NCBI GenBank assembly: GCA_010645155.1
Contig: CM021313.1
Span: 1,240,904-1,304,903, forward strand
Source: Tigriopus japonicus
Lineage: Eukaryota > Arthropoda > Copepoda > Harpacticoida > Harpacticidae
DNA: 64,000 bases
Direction of reading: 5' to 3'
Of this stretch, positions 48,301 through 59,741 are shown piece after piece. Each line of letters opens with the position of its first letter. Within the stretch, counting starts at the first letter, position 1. The translations under genes were made by a program, and so were the position numbers. The notes below the pieces were generated by a model. The model had not been told where the DNA came from and did no database searches. It was given only the letters and a program-made list of their open reading frames with translations.

Positions 48301-51231
48301 GTGGCTGAAATCTATCCTTAATCTCATCGCACTAGTTACGTTATCTCGAGCATAATATTCACTCAACGGATGAATTTGCGTGTGTTGACAAACGAACTTT
48401 TCATTAAATTCCTATGGGCAATTAAAAGCACATTTGTTCTCGTACGTACTATGAAAGGCTTTTCTTTTGAGTAACCCTTTCCTCGTACGTTTCTTCAGAG
48501 TCAACTTATTTCTAAACTTTCAGGCCAAGAAGTGACTAACAAGGTGTTGATGATCTTTTTTCAAATCTGTCTCTTGTTAGTGGAAGATTCGTCATCATTT
48601 CTATGAACTCATTCACCCAAAGAACGAAGGAACGAACAGAATGAATTGTGCACGCAATGAGTGACATTGAGTTTATGAGACACTGACTTCGAACCACAGC
48701 TGCTATCATATTTCACCCGATAAAGACGAGCCTGAGCACTAAGAATTATTAGAAGGCAACAAAAAATATTCATTTTTCTTCGCTACATGACCAATTTCAG
48801 ACAAGTGGGGATGACGAGGGGTGGAAAAAGCATCCCAAGATGCGACAATCTCATACCTTCAACGTCCTATACCACTCCACATGGTGTGCATACAGTAAAG
48901 AATAAGAACGAAAACTTTTGCTTTATGGGTGCTCAAGAATCATAAATCTGCTTCTTGAAGGGTGATTGTATCAACGAAGAATTTGAACAGGTTTATCATC
49001 AACTGAAACCAGTTGAAGTGAAAACCTGGAAGTCGCTCAATAGCTAAGAGAAAGGAGGGGGAAATTTTGCTGGCTGGATGAGCGCAAGGCATCCATCCTT
49101 CTGACGTTCAGTTGGATAACTTCTACTCTATTATTGTTTTGGCTGGTAAGTGGAGGAAGGGGTGAAGTCGCTTCAGTCCTTCGAGAGCTGGATAATGGGC
49201 TAGATTACGCCGAGTGAGATATGAACGCCCCATGTTTTGTCCTTGAATGACATCCATGAGAATATTGTGAGAGCCTTGGTGTCATCAGAATTTCACGAAC
49301 TTGATGACATTGAATATCTTTTGAAATGTGTAACGAAAGACGATGAGGCCTAGCTCCAACACGTTTTTCTGAAAGACATTTACTATTTCTATTATTCATA
49401 TATACTATTGAATCTATGATCTAAAACGACATTTAATTTTGATAGCATTTGGACACTTTCAAAACACCTTTTTCACATGTACACGTCAATTCGGCAATAT
49501 CCAAGAAAAGAGGTTTTCTCATGCTCAAATTCTTTAGCAATGCTAGGCAATCCACATTCGTTTAGAAAACGCAGAACAACGAAAGAGAGAACCAAAGTCA
49601 GAAAATTATGCCATTCTGGTTCACTTACCTTCCACCATCTTTACTTCCGGGGACTCTTCCTTAATTGAAATACTAGGTCGTGAGTTGAGGGTCGTCGAAT
49701 TCCGATCTTGTGGTGACAGAGGAGTCTGCTGAAGGCGTGCAGGTGACGTTTGAGTTCGAATCAAGGCCCTCTTGACCATCAATGGGGATTCGGAACCCCG
49801 GTCACTGACAGACGAAGCTCGCTCCAACGAGTCATCTGCTTCCATTTCGTTTGAGAATGTCATCTGCATGCGATTTGGGCACGAGTTTACGACTTTGGTG
49901 TTCTGACACCTGGCCGTATTGGTATACTGGTAGTTCACAGGTTTGTTGATTGATCGAAGGGAATCTAGTGAGGGAAGACGGATGGGACGGGGATTGGGAC
50001 GTTGAACTAGAGGTGGAACGATCAAGACGGCATCTACAGTATAATCACCCTCATTGTCTTGAGGAGGCTCAGAGGGCCCCTCCTCGGCACAATGAGTATC
50101 CAAAAACGATTGCACTTCGTCATCGCCCAACGATAATGTAGGTAGAGGAGGTTTGGGTGGCAATTGCGGTATGCTCTCACCCAAGGCCACTATCATCTTG
50201 ATCTCTTCATCCAGATCATCACCTTGTTCCTCATCCTGATCCACTGTGCTCAAATCTTGAGCCGATTCGAGGATGGGCAAGCGGTTTTGTTGACTTTCCA
50301 AAATGTGCTGGCGAAGACTGGTTGGATTGCTAAAAGTCTCAGGAAAAGACGGTAACGACGATGATCGGGATAAATCATCCTTGAGATCGCCGCGCCTATT
50401 ATAGCTAACACCTTGGGCTCTTGAATGTTCCTGTTCCTCGACTTCCGAGCAAAGTTCCCGCAATTCCAATGTTGCATCCGCAATGGGAGAGCAAACGTTG
50501 TTATGAGGGTAGTCATTGACCCAACTGCTCTGACTGTATGAGGACTGACTGGACTTAAGGTCTCCGTTGGAACTGCCCAGATATCCTGAATCGAGATCAA
50601 GGGACTTTTGCTTTAAACTGGCTTGCCTCCGACGTCCAGGTGAGGTTTGAGCCGAGCTCGTCGCACATGACTGATCGAAGGAATGAGACCATTTCTGGGT
50701 CTTAAAGGCCGCCCTTCGAGTAGAAACGGACAACTGCTGGAAGTTACGTGCCACAGACACATCCGTAAGAGAATTGTTGTTGGACCTGTTGTATAACAGA
50801 TTGTTGCACTGGGAAGATGGACGAGACGAGGCCGAGCTACCTGGTCGACTCGATTGTCGACTCCCTTGGCTGCTCCACGCCTCTTGACTGTTTCGCCAAC
50901 AATTGTAAAGTTTAGGAGCCTTGTTTACAGAAAGGCTATTGGTGGGAGAATTCACTGGAAGTGCACTTGAGCCAGAGTTTATTCGGATTCGGGAAGTAAC
51001 GGACAGACGCTCTGCACTAGTTAAACTTCCACCGGAAATGCCAACGGAACTGATTGGAACGCCACTGACAAACGAAGACTGCGTGCTGGTGGAAACGATT
51101 CCGCCGCCGGAGAAACCACCTGGATGGGGTAGGTTGGGTTTAGAGCCATCTTCCGGTGGTTCCAAGATCGGTCGGAAGAGATAGGGCGAGACTGATCCAC
51201 CTGCTGAGGCCGGTGGACCACGAAGATCCAT
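36329..51231 (-). CDS. GLIS: GLIS-family (Gli-similar / lame duck-like) zinc-finger transcription factor
   Basis: Seven coding exons: 51231-49629, 41098-39819, 39724-39632, 38900-38730, 37364-36920, 36774-36688 and 36375-36329. All phases agree; 1241 residues. Residues 1-918 are low-complexity and Ser/Pro/Gln-rich, with a polyglutamine/His run ([13 protein letters not shown]) and a basic phospho-site-like block [11 protein letters not shown]. Five C2H2 fingers lie at about 921-1080: finger 1 CLWLSC...LVDHVNDTH, finger 2 [18 protein letters not shown], finger 3 [15 protein letters not shown], finger 4 [10 protein letters not shown], finger 5 [18 protein letters not shown]. These spellings are diagnostic of the GLI/GLIS/ZIC superfamily, and CPRR-KPFNA-YKLL-HMRVH points to GLIS1/3 or Drosophila lmd. 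Finger 4 has C-x7-C (Cys1021 and Cys1029) instead of the usual C-x4-C. The tail after finger 5 is Ser/Pro-rich, then acidic ([13 protein letters not shown]), possibly activating. Known family role: nuclear developmental regulator. The 8.5-kb intron 1 contains a complete membrane-protein gene. Confidence 0.9.
36481..36520. repeat. GAT trinucleotide microsatellite in the last GLIS intron
   Basis: Repeated GATGATGAT words with minor interruptions, within the intron 36376-36687. Likely length-variable. Confidence 0.6.
41752..43350. other. Part of GLIS intron 1 without a gene
   Basis: Contains short overlapping minus-strand frames (42089-42830) without motifs. A perfect tRNA-type T-arm (stem CGTGG/CCACG, loop TTCGAAC) occurs alone at 41818-41834, without a matching acceptor or D-arm. 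Nothing else supported. Confidence 0.35.
43351..43559. mobile_element. hAT-like MITE with GTGGGCCC array, 209 bp
   Basis: The left end reads CAAGGATCGGCAACCT; the right end read from the opposite strand is CAGGGGTCAGCAACCT, the well-known CAGGGGTC-GCAACC form of hAT termini. Flanking 8-mers TTGTAGAC and TAGTAGGA match imperfectly (5 of 8). The interior repeats GTGGGCCC about six times at irregular spacing. It lies in GLIS intron 1, near the 3' end of the nested gene. Confidence 0.72.
43838..43843 (-). promoter_or_regulatory. Candidate polyadenylation signal of the nested membrane-protein gene
   Basis: TTTATT on the plus strand gives AATAAA on the minus strand, about 295 bases past the nested gene's stop codon. 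Confidence 0.35.
44138..45627 (-). CDS. Small type I membrane protein nested inside GLIS intron 1
   Basis: Two coding exons, 45627-45286 and 44308-44138, joined in phase 0 across GTACGT donor and CTCTTCAG acceptor, give 170 residues. N-terminal signal peptide, about 1-38 ([13 protein letters not shown] then a second Gly/Ile-rich hydrophobic part ending VAAQ). A Gln/Asn/Pro-rich ectodomain follows, with one N-x-T site (SPNATAK). The membrane helix at about 111-133 is created exactly at the exon junction (QLGVL + [17 protein letters not shown]). The cytosolic tail is short ([21 protein letters not shown] ... TFKRYK). I do not recognise the family. It is on the same strand as GLIS and wholly within its first coding intron, so it must have its own promoter or be spliced out of the GLIS pre-mRNA. 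Confidence 0.72.
45628..49620. other. Upstream part of GLIS intron 1, no supported gene
   Basis: Includes the likely promoter of the nested gene. There is a CGTACGTACGTAC run near 46645 and a GA-rich run near 46675. Open frames at 46337-46832 are short, overlap on both strands and lack motifs. Nothing recognised from 47000 to 49600. Confidence 0.35.
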
Positions 51232-54200
51232 GTTCAATAATCGATGTAAGTTAGCACTCTCGTTTCAATTACACATCTTGTACATCCACTTAAGACAATA
51301 CAAACACAAATTAAAGATTATCTAGAAAATCTCTTGGAAAATGACAGTCTTCAAGATAATGATGTTTAAGACAACGTCACTCGAACGTCACAAACTTCCC
51401 ATCGGAGATAGATTCGTTTCACCGTAATCGACGAAGGATTGTCACGACCTCAGATCAAAAGGTTTCAAATAGTTTCGGAGATACAATAATAACTTTAATG
51501 TGAAGGATATTGGAAAAGTAGACGGCCTGGTCAGTTCCTCCTTCAAAGCCAATCACAACATGGGAAGAGTGTCGAGTCGTAGAGTCGTTGGCCTGATGAG
51601 CAGGCAGGTGTAGTAGCACCTTCCGTTGAGAGTATTCACAGCTGATGATTCACGAACCATGGAACAAAAAAGAATAAATGGGATCTCTTCACAACACCAG
51701 TCCTGCTGATTTGCGAATGTTAGAAAGTTACGGGAACTTGGTTGCACTATATAAAAACCCGATGGAGGTCAACTCTCATCGTTTGAAAAATCAACTCAAA
51801 ACTTTGATTTTGAAAAACCGTCCGTTCCCTTGTCGTATCTTACATTGAGGAACACCATCGAAGCCTGGATTGTCCAGCGAGAAGTGCACCCATAGCGTTG
51901 GAGGGGAAGCAGCAGCAGGAGCAACAACAAGGATATTCGCTGGAAATTGGGCACTGACAGCCCAAACTATCCAGCCCACTGAGGACGGCTTTGGACAGTT
52001 GGGTGTCCTCAAAAATGAAGAGGTTGTTCAAGACAGTCGTGATCCCGGCGGACTTGGCCATGATGAGCTCGTGGAATTGTTGTGTATTGCAATCTCTGGA
52101 AAAACATAGGCAACGAGCCGAGCACATTCTCGGGGAGGATGAAGGTGGCATGGCACTGGCGGGAAAAGCCAACTCAAGTCAAGCCCCTGAAGCAGGCTGT
52201 TGGGGGAAGAATGGGGAGTCGGAGGGAGAATCGAAAGAATCAAGTGGACAGACAATTATGTGGAGTCTCAATGATGCAGTGAACTTGCGGACGTCCAACA
52301 CGTCGTCACGTGGAAAGTCGTTTTTTTGGCAACTTCGTCAATCAGGCAAGGGTAAGTTTCGAATGAGAAGGCATAACTTCTCCGAGGCTCAAAAACATCG
52401 TAGTGCTTACTTCGGATGCGTGCTGAAGACTGGGGAAAATCTGACTCAGAGCTTCTCCACTAGCCTTCCTTGAATGACAGGCCTTTCCCTCCAGATGAGC
52501 CAAAGTCCTACCTTTATGGCCCCCTTCATTCGTTTTATTGTATATACTAGTAGCAGTGCAAGCAGCACCAGTACCTACAACAACTTCGGCAGCAAAGGGA
52601 AACTTTCAAACTACCGCACCGAGTGCATTCACCAAAACGCCGCTCTTTTCCCCCTTCAAACTTCCACTCCTCTCTTTCTTTCTCTCTGTGTCTCTCGTCT
52701 TCTCTCTTGGGCGTGTCAGACTGTAGCAGTAAAAGAGGAGAGGAGCATTCTGGACGTAGGACTTCTTGGAATTACGGGCCTAGAATCCATGGATCCATCC
52801 ATCCAGACAAGAAAGAGCACTCATCGGGCTCGGCGCACCCCAATTTCTACCTGGCGACGACAACAACAACAACAGCACTGGTGGGTGGTGAATGAAAGTA
52901 GTAGGCATACGGAGGAGCGAGCGATGACACTGCCGGCTTAATGCCATCAAAGGCCATCATCCTTGAAGGCTGGCAAGCATGAGAGAAAAAGAAGACGAAG
53001 CGGGGGGAAATTGGGGAATTGTGCACATTTAAGGGGCAGGGAACCGACTGGACGACTGGAAGAGTGTTGGTATATAATAACGACATACGTTCCTACGCCC
53101 CCCTTTGGAGAAGAGAGGCCAACAAGGGCCTCCCCAAAGCCAAGGGCAAGGACGTTTCAAGGTGTTGTGCGAGCGCCGACTCAGGAAAAGGTCGCCAGGA
53201 AAAGTACAAGCTTTGGCTTCTGATGGGCTCCATTGCAATCCACAAAATTCTCCCGGTTCCAAGAAACAAAGGGCGCCATTTGTTTTCCTTCCGGCCTGAG
53301 CCAGGGACCAGGAAAATCTTGGGAAATTCCCTCAAACCCCTCAATCATCGACAAATAATACAAAATGTTTTTCTTTTTTTTAGTTGGTGTTCAGTTAATT
53401 ATTGTATGAGCTTGATTCGAAGCTGATTTTTGCACAAAACGTGTTAATTGACTGTGTACTTGGTTAATCGTGCATTCATACGCTTGAATGATAACTCCAC
53501 TTGCAAAGATATTTCTATTTGCATTGATGAATTATTTCTTTTGCGTGGAGAAGGAGGATAGCAATGAGATTATTCAAATGAGCAAAAGCCTTGTTTAGTG
53601 ATTACCCATCAAAGCAAGGGTTTCACATCTGACATGAAGGTCAGCAGCTTCTTGACTTTGAGGACATTACCCTGAAATATTCGCTTACGATATGCGAGAA
53701 TTCAAGCATCCTTTCAAAGATATGTACTTGATTTTTCATAAACAATCTAGGTTTTGGTCAATTACTTGAAAACACATTTCATTTTCAGTTATACTTAGCA
53801 AAGCTAGTTAAAAAAGTTATAAAAATCACACAATAAAGTGAAGTTTTAGAAGAAAACTTAAGATTGCCTTGGCAAAAAATCCTCTGAATTTGCTTTTCTT
53901 GGCAATTTACTATTTCCATGGCAAATTGAGTTTTAATTGGAATCTATTTTACTTTCTACAAACCAACCAAGTTATTGTGGTTTCAAATTCAGTGAACCCA
54001 CCTTTTGTCAAAAAACTTTAAATTTAAGTTAAGATCCATTTTGATCCAGCCATTCACGGGGCACAAATAACACATTTGTTTCCTCAATCAATACAATCTA
54101 AATCAAAACTATTTTGATTGCTATGAATGGAAACAGACCAATCGTAACAGTCAACTTAAAATGACTGACAACTAAAATGGCTCAAACGAAAGCCAAAAGC

Positions 54201-56096
54201 TTTTTAGCGTGGAGTGTTGTCGCACTTAAAAACATACCAAGATGCATTGCCAATTTCATCATTGTAGGATCATTTTAAAGCCCATTTTATCATGATCTTT
54301 TGTCTCTGCTTTTAAACAGCTTTATCACTTGAAACCAAATTTATCGTCAATAGCTCTTGATTCAGAAGGTATAAAAGGATTTATGCCTTAGATGTAACCT
54401 TTTATTTAAGTGGGTTTAAGTGGGTCAAATTTATGGAAAACATGCTCCTAAATGGGTTTTCGTGTGTCAGTTGTTGAAGAAGTAAGATTTTTGAAAGGAA
54501 TCCGTCCTTTGCATAGCCAAAAATGAAATCATTTACTTGTACCAGTACATGTAATTGAGATTACGAAATTGTAAAGACAATTGCAAAAACTCCTCATCAC
54601 TGACTAATTCGAAATTGCATTGAACATGACAAACTGATTCGGACTCTGGAGCTTGCTTATGAGTGACTCACGAGTAAATCGATTCTTCCGATCTTGGCGT
54701 ACTTTCAAGGCATTTTTTTTCTACGCACTACGCTTCAATTGGGAAGTCCCCCGCCTGAATCATTTCCAACTTGCTAAAACATACCCTCCCATTCAAATGA
54801 CTCTCACCTTAGTTGGCTAACAGAGGGAATTTGGTCCTGCATGTGAACGCCTTATTATGGATCATCCACGGCACAACCAAAACCTCATGGTTGGCTCTAA
54901 CGAGGAAAAAAGGAAACAAATCATGTTTTCGGCGTGGTTTTGTTCTAGAAGGAACTCCAAGATTTTTGTTGTAGGAGGCATTTGAATTGCGTTTTCATGA
55001 TATGAGGTATGGGGACTGTTGAGTTAGTTTGTTCCAAATTATGGCGGGAAAATAGTTCACAACATGGAATAGGCCCTTTGACAAAACATTTCCAGACATT
55101 TTATTTCAGTTCTTCCTTACTGACGATCTGAGAGTTATGTTGTAAAGTACAAAGTAGGTTTGCACCAATTACGTGTGTGTTTCTATATATTTAAAAAAAA
55201 ACAAGTGCTCTTTTAGGATGATTTTAGTTAATTAGAATTTTAATTAGAATTTCAGGATTCCGGATGACCATGAACTCGTCACGTTCCAAAAAATACCATA
55301 AACCCTGATCAACTTAATCGAAAAAGATACGGTCAACGCAGGATATAAGAATATTCTATTTAAAAATATCTTTTGATGTAAGAATGCTTTTCCTAATGCA
55401 AAATTTGCCCTCACTACATATCGTCTTTAGAAATGTAAAGGTACTGTACATTTGCAGTGGATTAAGCATCATCATGATTGCAAAAGTAATATAAAACGTG
55501 CAAATGGTAAAGATATAGAGTCCCTTAAGCGGAACCGGTAAAATAGAAAACACCTGCAACCTTTGAGCCTTGCGACACAAAATTCCTGATTTTACGTGTC
55601 CAACATTTATTAGGAAGTTCGAAAATGGGTCAAACTTTTGTGTCAGGGTTCAATTTTGGAAGCTTTATTAGTACGGTGACCTCCCAGTCTTATGTACTGT
55701 GACCTCCCAATCAGCTGTTCGTTAAAGGACCATGAATCCAATATACGAAACTCTCGATAAAAGGAAAACGTTGCTGCTGACCTACAGGATTCATATTTCC
55801 CGCTTTGACAGTATTACAGTATTACTGACCACAAAACAAGCTTTGGAAGTTTTTGTCATATTTTCTAAAAGAAAAATAAACAAGAGATTTTGATTGACAT
55901 CAGGGGTGGCAAAAGAGTAAAAAAAAACGCCCAAGCCACATCAAAAAGCATAATGTGAAAACATAGCCATTTAACAGCTTCAAACAACGAACTGAAAATT
56001 GGCAATTTTCAAGAGTGGCATCTTAAAAAATGGCATCACTGATAGAAACTGAGTAAATAGTAAATTTTCCGAGTGTCGAAAACCGATTCAATCAAC
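51232..56096. other. Intergenic region upstream of GLIS, no firmly supported gene
   Basis: Likely contains the GLIS promoter and 5' untranslated region. A GC-richer part at 51840-53400 keeps many frames open on both strands, mostly from CAG/CAA and Ser/Pro-rich composition; none has a recognisable domain. From 53500 to 55900 it is AT-rich and featureless to me. Confidence 0.35.
51748..51780 (+). promoter_or_regulatory. TATA box plus initiator-like core promoter, plus strand
   Basis: TATATAAAAA starts at 51748, and an initiator-like TCATC with A at 51778 lies 30 bases downstream, the standard spacing. The promoter would point away from GLIS. The transcript it would start is unclear; the nearest plus-strand frame with an ATG at about 52015 runs to 52473 with no known motif. 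Could be chance. Confidence 0.3.
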
Positions 56097-57153
56097 ATGG
56101 CTAACTACGAAGATTCGCATCGAACTGTTAGTCGCCACCTCAAAGGGCGGAAAAATGGGAAAAGTCGCTCTTTTCACCGAGATCTCGGGAACGACAAAGG
56201 CTCAAGAGAATCTCGGAAACGGAGATCTCGGGACCGTTGTTCATCACGATCCAATGTTGAAAAGAGAAAGAAGACATCGGAGCGGAACCAACGATACCGG
56301 AGAACCCCTTCGTCTAGTCCAAGTCCAGCCAGGAGATCCTCAAGCTCAACCAAATCGAGAAAATCGAGCCATTTACGGGCAAGGGCCAGAAGATCAAAGG
56401 AGCGTTCCAGTTCTGAGTCATCCGAAAAATCGATTAATATCAGATCCCTTCGTCAAGAGCCTATTTCTCCGATTATCACGAAAAGATTCGGTAAAGACGC
56501 CAAGCATGCCATGGATGGCCTTCCTCTAGTTCTAAAAGCGAGCAATCTGCAAGAATCGTCATTTTTGGATACTGAAGGGACTTCTAGAACCATCGAAGCA
56601 ACCGTTGAATCCCCTTCCTCACCCAATCCAGGTTCAGAGGCGCTTTACCTTCGCGCCTTGAAGGCTCACGGAGTTCCAGGTAAGGCAGGCTCTAAATCAT
56701 TTCGTTGGAAGTGCCAAAGGTCAATGGTTCCATTAGTCACACTGTTGCTGTTGTTACATTGTTTTTCTAGAATTGGTGCTCACTTATCCTGACGGATTTC
56801 AAAAGATGTCCCTCGCTTTTGCTGGCCGCATTTCTGTGGTGAAGGAGTTTTCCGACTTGACTTGCCGAAAGATTGCTTTGAGAATGGTCCAAAAATGGCA
56901 GCAAGCAAATGAGACCTATTTGAGCCTTTCCACTCGATACTTGAATCACAGACAGCGAGAACTCAAACCAGATCCCAATAACAACAACAACTTCAAAGTG
57001 TTTCCACCCATGATGAACCTTCGCCACGAATTGCATGGTATTCTTGCCTCGAGGGTGAAAACTAGCTCTTCTTTCTCTCATTCAGAGCTGGTTGATCTTA
57101 CACTCTTTTACTTCAATCATGTTGCCGATCATGTGAAGTCTGAGGCTCTTTAG
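56097..57153 (+). CDS. Arginine/serine-rich protein of unknown function
   Basis: Two coding exons, 56097-56679 and 56771-57153, joined in phase 1, give 321 residues. Residues 1-115 form an RS-like domain (RSRDRCSSRS, PSSSPSPARRSSSSTKSR, RRSKERSSSESSEKS), typical of nuclear splicing or RNA-processing factors. The middle is Ser/Pro-rich. The C-terminal 125 residues are non-repetitive and look like a folded helical domain (ELVLTYPDGFQKMSLAFAGR, then LTCRKIALRMVQKWQ), with a short Asn run. No RRM, zinc finger or helicase motif is visible, so it is not a standard SR protein. Start chosen as the first ATG; the open frame upstream begins only with GTG. Confidence 0.75.
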
Positions 57154-58111
57154 ATTTTTTTACTCGAATTGATTGTTTCCTGTCAATATACTAAGGAATA
57201 GTTTCGTTTATGAACTTAGGTTTGGTCCATCAAACATCATTGACTTTTTCGAACAGGTAGAGTTCTTTGCTTGGCAGAAATGGATGTTTAAGGGGGAAAT
57301 AGCCTATATGTGAGTATATATTCCGGTAACTGTCAAGGCTCATGACTTCCATGTATGTCGTTAGGCAAGGCCTTTCCGTAGGCCTCCGTCAAGATAAATG
57401 CGGCCAAGTCACGTCAAGGTGACTTGACTCGACTGGACCATTGTTTCGGTTGGAAACAAGCAAAAAGCTTTGCTCGAATCCCAACACTAGAATTGTTAAA
57501 GCGAATAAGAGTCAAGTTTGGGAACGTAGGACGTACTTGGATGTAATATTATCTTCTGTTTCCTCTGATTTTGTCTGCCAAATTGATCGGATTTCTTATC
57601 TCGAATAGCGCCTCTAATCTAGATAATGTTTTGTATGATAAGCAAGAGATTTTGAACACACATTTAATGTAAGTCTTCTTTTGAAACCTTGATTCTATAA
57701 GATAATTCGATTCATTTTAATGGCTAGAAGTTTAGATTTTTAAGTATACTTTTACAACAAAAAAGTAAATGGCTTGTTGAAGTTGGCCGCTCTGATTAAG
57801 CAACAGTTCATTTCCACTAAATGCATTTTTTCACTTTTTTCGATTTTTTTGCATTTTTTCATTATTTTGGTTGATATGCATTTTTGCATTTTTTGGCAGT
57901 TTTATCAAAATTTGGTGTATTTTTCTGGTATTTTTTTCCATTTTAGTTGCATTTTTGGCCTTGTCGAAATTAGGTGCTTTTCCAAATTCTTTAAGAACAT
58001 TGGTATTTTCTTGCCTGTCACATTTTTCACCAAATTTAACAACTTTCCTTTCTTTTTCCCTTTGGGATGCTTGGGTGAAATTGTTTCTCAGTTGAGGTTT
58101 TCATGATCAGT
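57154..58111. other. AT-rich region ending in T-rich repeats next to an assembly gap
   Basis: From about 57820 the words TGCATTTTTT and TTTTTGGC recur and abut the N run. It resembles the subterminal sequence of a transposon whose core is unassembled, but no terminal repeat was found. No gene supported. Confidence 0.4.
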
Positions 58112-58410
58112 NNNNNNNNNNNNNNNNNNNNNNNNNNNNNNNNNNNNNNNNNNNNNNNNNNNNNNNNNNNNNNNNNNNNNNNNNNNNNNNNNNNNNNNNN
58201 NNNNNNNNNNNNNNNNNNNNNNNNNNNNNNNNNNNNNNNNNNNNNNNNNNNNNNNNNNNNNNNNNNNNNNNNNNNNNNNNNNNNNNNNNNNNNNNNNNNN
58301 NNNNNNNNNNNNNNNNNNNNNNNNNNNNNNNNNNNNNNNNNNNNNNNNNNNNNNNNNNNNNNNNNNNNNNNNNNNNNNNNNNNNNNNNNNNNNNNNNNNN
58401 NNNNNNNNNN
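58112..58410. other. Assembly gap (N run), 299 bases
   Basis: Unknown sequence, flanked by T-rich repetitive sequence. Confidence 0.98.
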
Positions 58411-58951
58411 GAGGTCGCTTATTCGACGCTCTATACAATTGCCACTATGTTGCACACCAGAATTTGCGATTGTTGTTACATTTTACCCGTTAAATGCCCG
58501 ACTCTATTCAACTATTTTAGGATGTTTATTCAACTATTTTACTTGATTTTTCTGACTTTTTTAGTGACTAAAACACCCTTTTTAATCAACTTTTTCCCCC
58601 AGCTACAATGATCAATAACATATATTCATTACTGAAGTGCAATTCCTTGATTAGATGAAAGATACATTGCAAGTAAGGATAAGGATGTTGAAAAACTTCT
58701 TGCTTTAAAGCCTTAAGATTTCTTTTTGACATTTGTATTTTGAGTACTGCCAATAGTTTTTCAGCTAAAGAATGAAGGTGTGAGAACAGATCTGTTCCGA
58801 GTGCAGATCTTTCAGACCCTAAACGCAAAGTTTTACTACACTACCAACAATTTAATTTACAACCGTTTTTTAATTAAGTACTTCTCTAATGAAAAACCAA
58901 AAGCCACTGAAATGTTTTAATGGTCTTTATATGCCTTAATTTTGAATTTTT

Positions 58952-59741
58952 GTGCAAATGATGTTTAACTTAGTCCAAGTCTTTTTCAACTGTGCGCTCT
59001 TTTTGCATTTTTTATGGCACTTCAAGTTTGGTACCATACTTGTTTTCCTTGTCTTTTCTTTTTTACTTTTTTTTCTTTTACAGGGTCGGTCGACCAAGTG
59101 TAGACCTTTTAAAATTGTCACAGATGTTGCAATTTTGGTAGATTTTGAAATAAATAGCTTCAGATTAAAAAATAAACAGAATGGTACAGATTTTTTGTAT
59201 TTCCCTGTTGGTGCCCTTGGTATGGACGAGGTCATGGCGACGGTTTGGGTATCTGGACAGTTAGTGCGATCTCTTGACATCTTCCCTCCAGGGGAGGAGG
59301 ACAGATTTTAAGGTTGGAATGGTCTGTTTAGTATCCAACCAAGTTTCACTCTTAAAGATTGCTCAAACAAGAAAGTCTATGAGCCTCAATTAGATTTGAG
59401 ACTGAGACCTTGTTTTATGAACCAAAGTAGCCAAAGTCTACACTCGGCCAGACTATCCCTTTAAGCTTGAGAAGGTAGCAAAATACTTGGAATTTAGACT
59501 AGACCCTTCCAATCCCATGAATTTGCCTGAAGAACATTTGAGACTTGAAAAATGTAACAAAACGTGTAAAGCTGAGTTGTCTGAGAGTTACACGGGAAAC
59601 TGTTTAGAAAAATCAAGTATGAATTTTGTTCATTCCAAAAACTTTACACTGACCTTTGTCACGTATGTCGGAGGAAATCTCCATGAGTCCATGATTAAAT
59701 GTACCCAAGAAGCATTCGCTCAGTCTAATTTCACATTGTAA
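58952..59741 (+). pseudogene. Decayed coding-like stretch, unrecognised
   Basis: Two plus-strand frames, ending at 59311 and 59741, have protein-like composition in parts (for example KIVTDVAILVDFEINSFRL and FTLTFVTYVGGNLHESMIKC). They are separated by stop-rich sequence and have no splice sites that join them. It may be the remains of a gene or transposon. No family is recognised. Confidence 0.2.

Noticed and set aside
51791..52172. Minus-strand frames with a signal-peptide-like stretch and a GTAAGA donor near 51838
   Set aside because: Two frames are open together, no acceptor or downstream exon fits, and no domain is recognisable.
55902..56041. Possible hAT MITE just upstream of the RS-protein gene
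   Set aside because: The ends (CAGGGGTGGCA and CAGTGATGCCA) match only partly and the flanking 8-mers do not agree.
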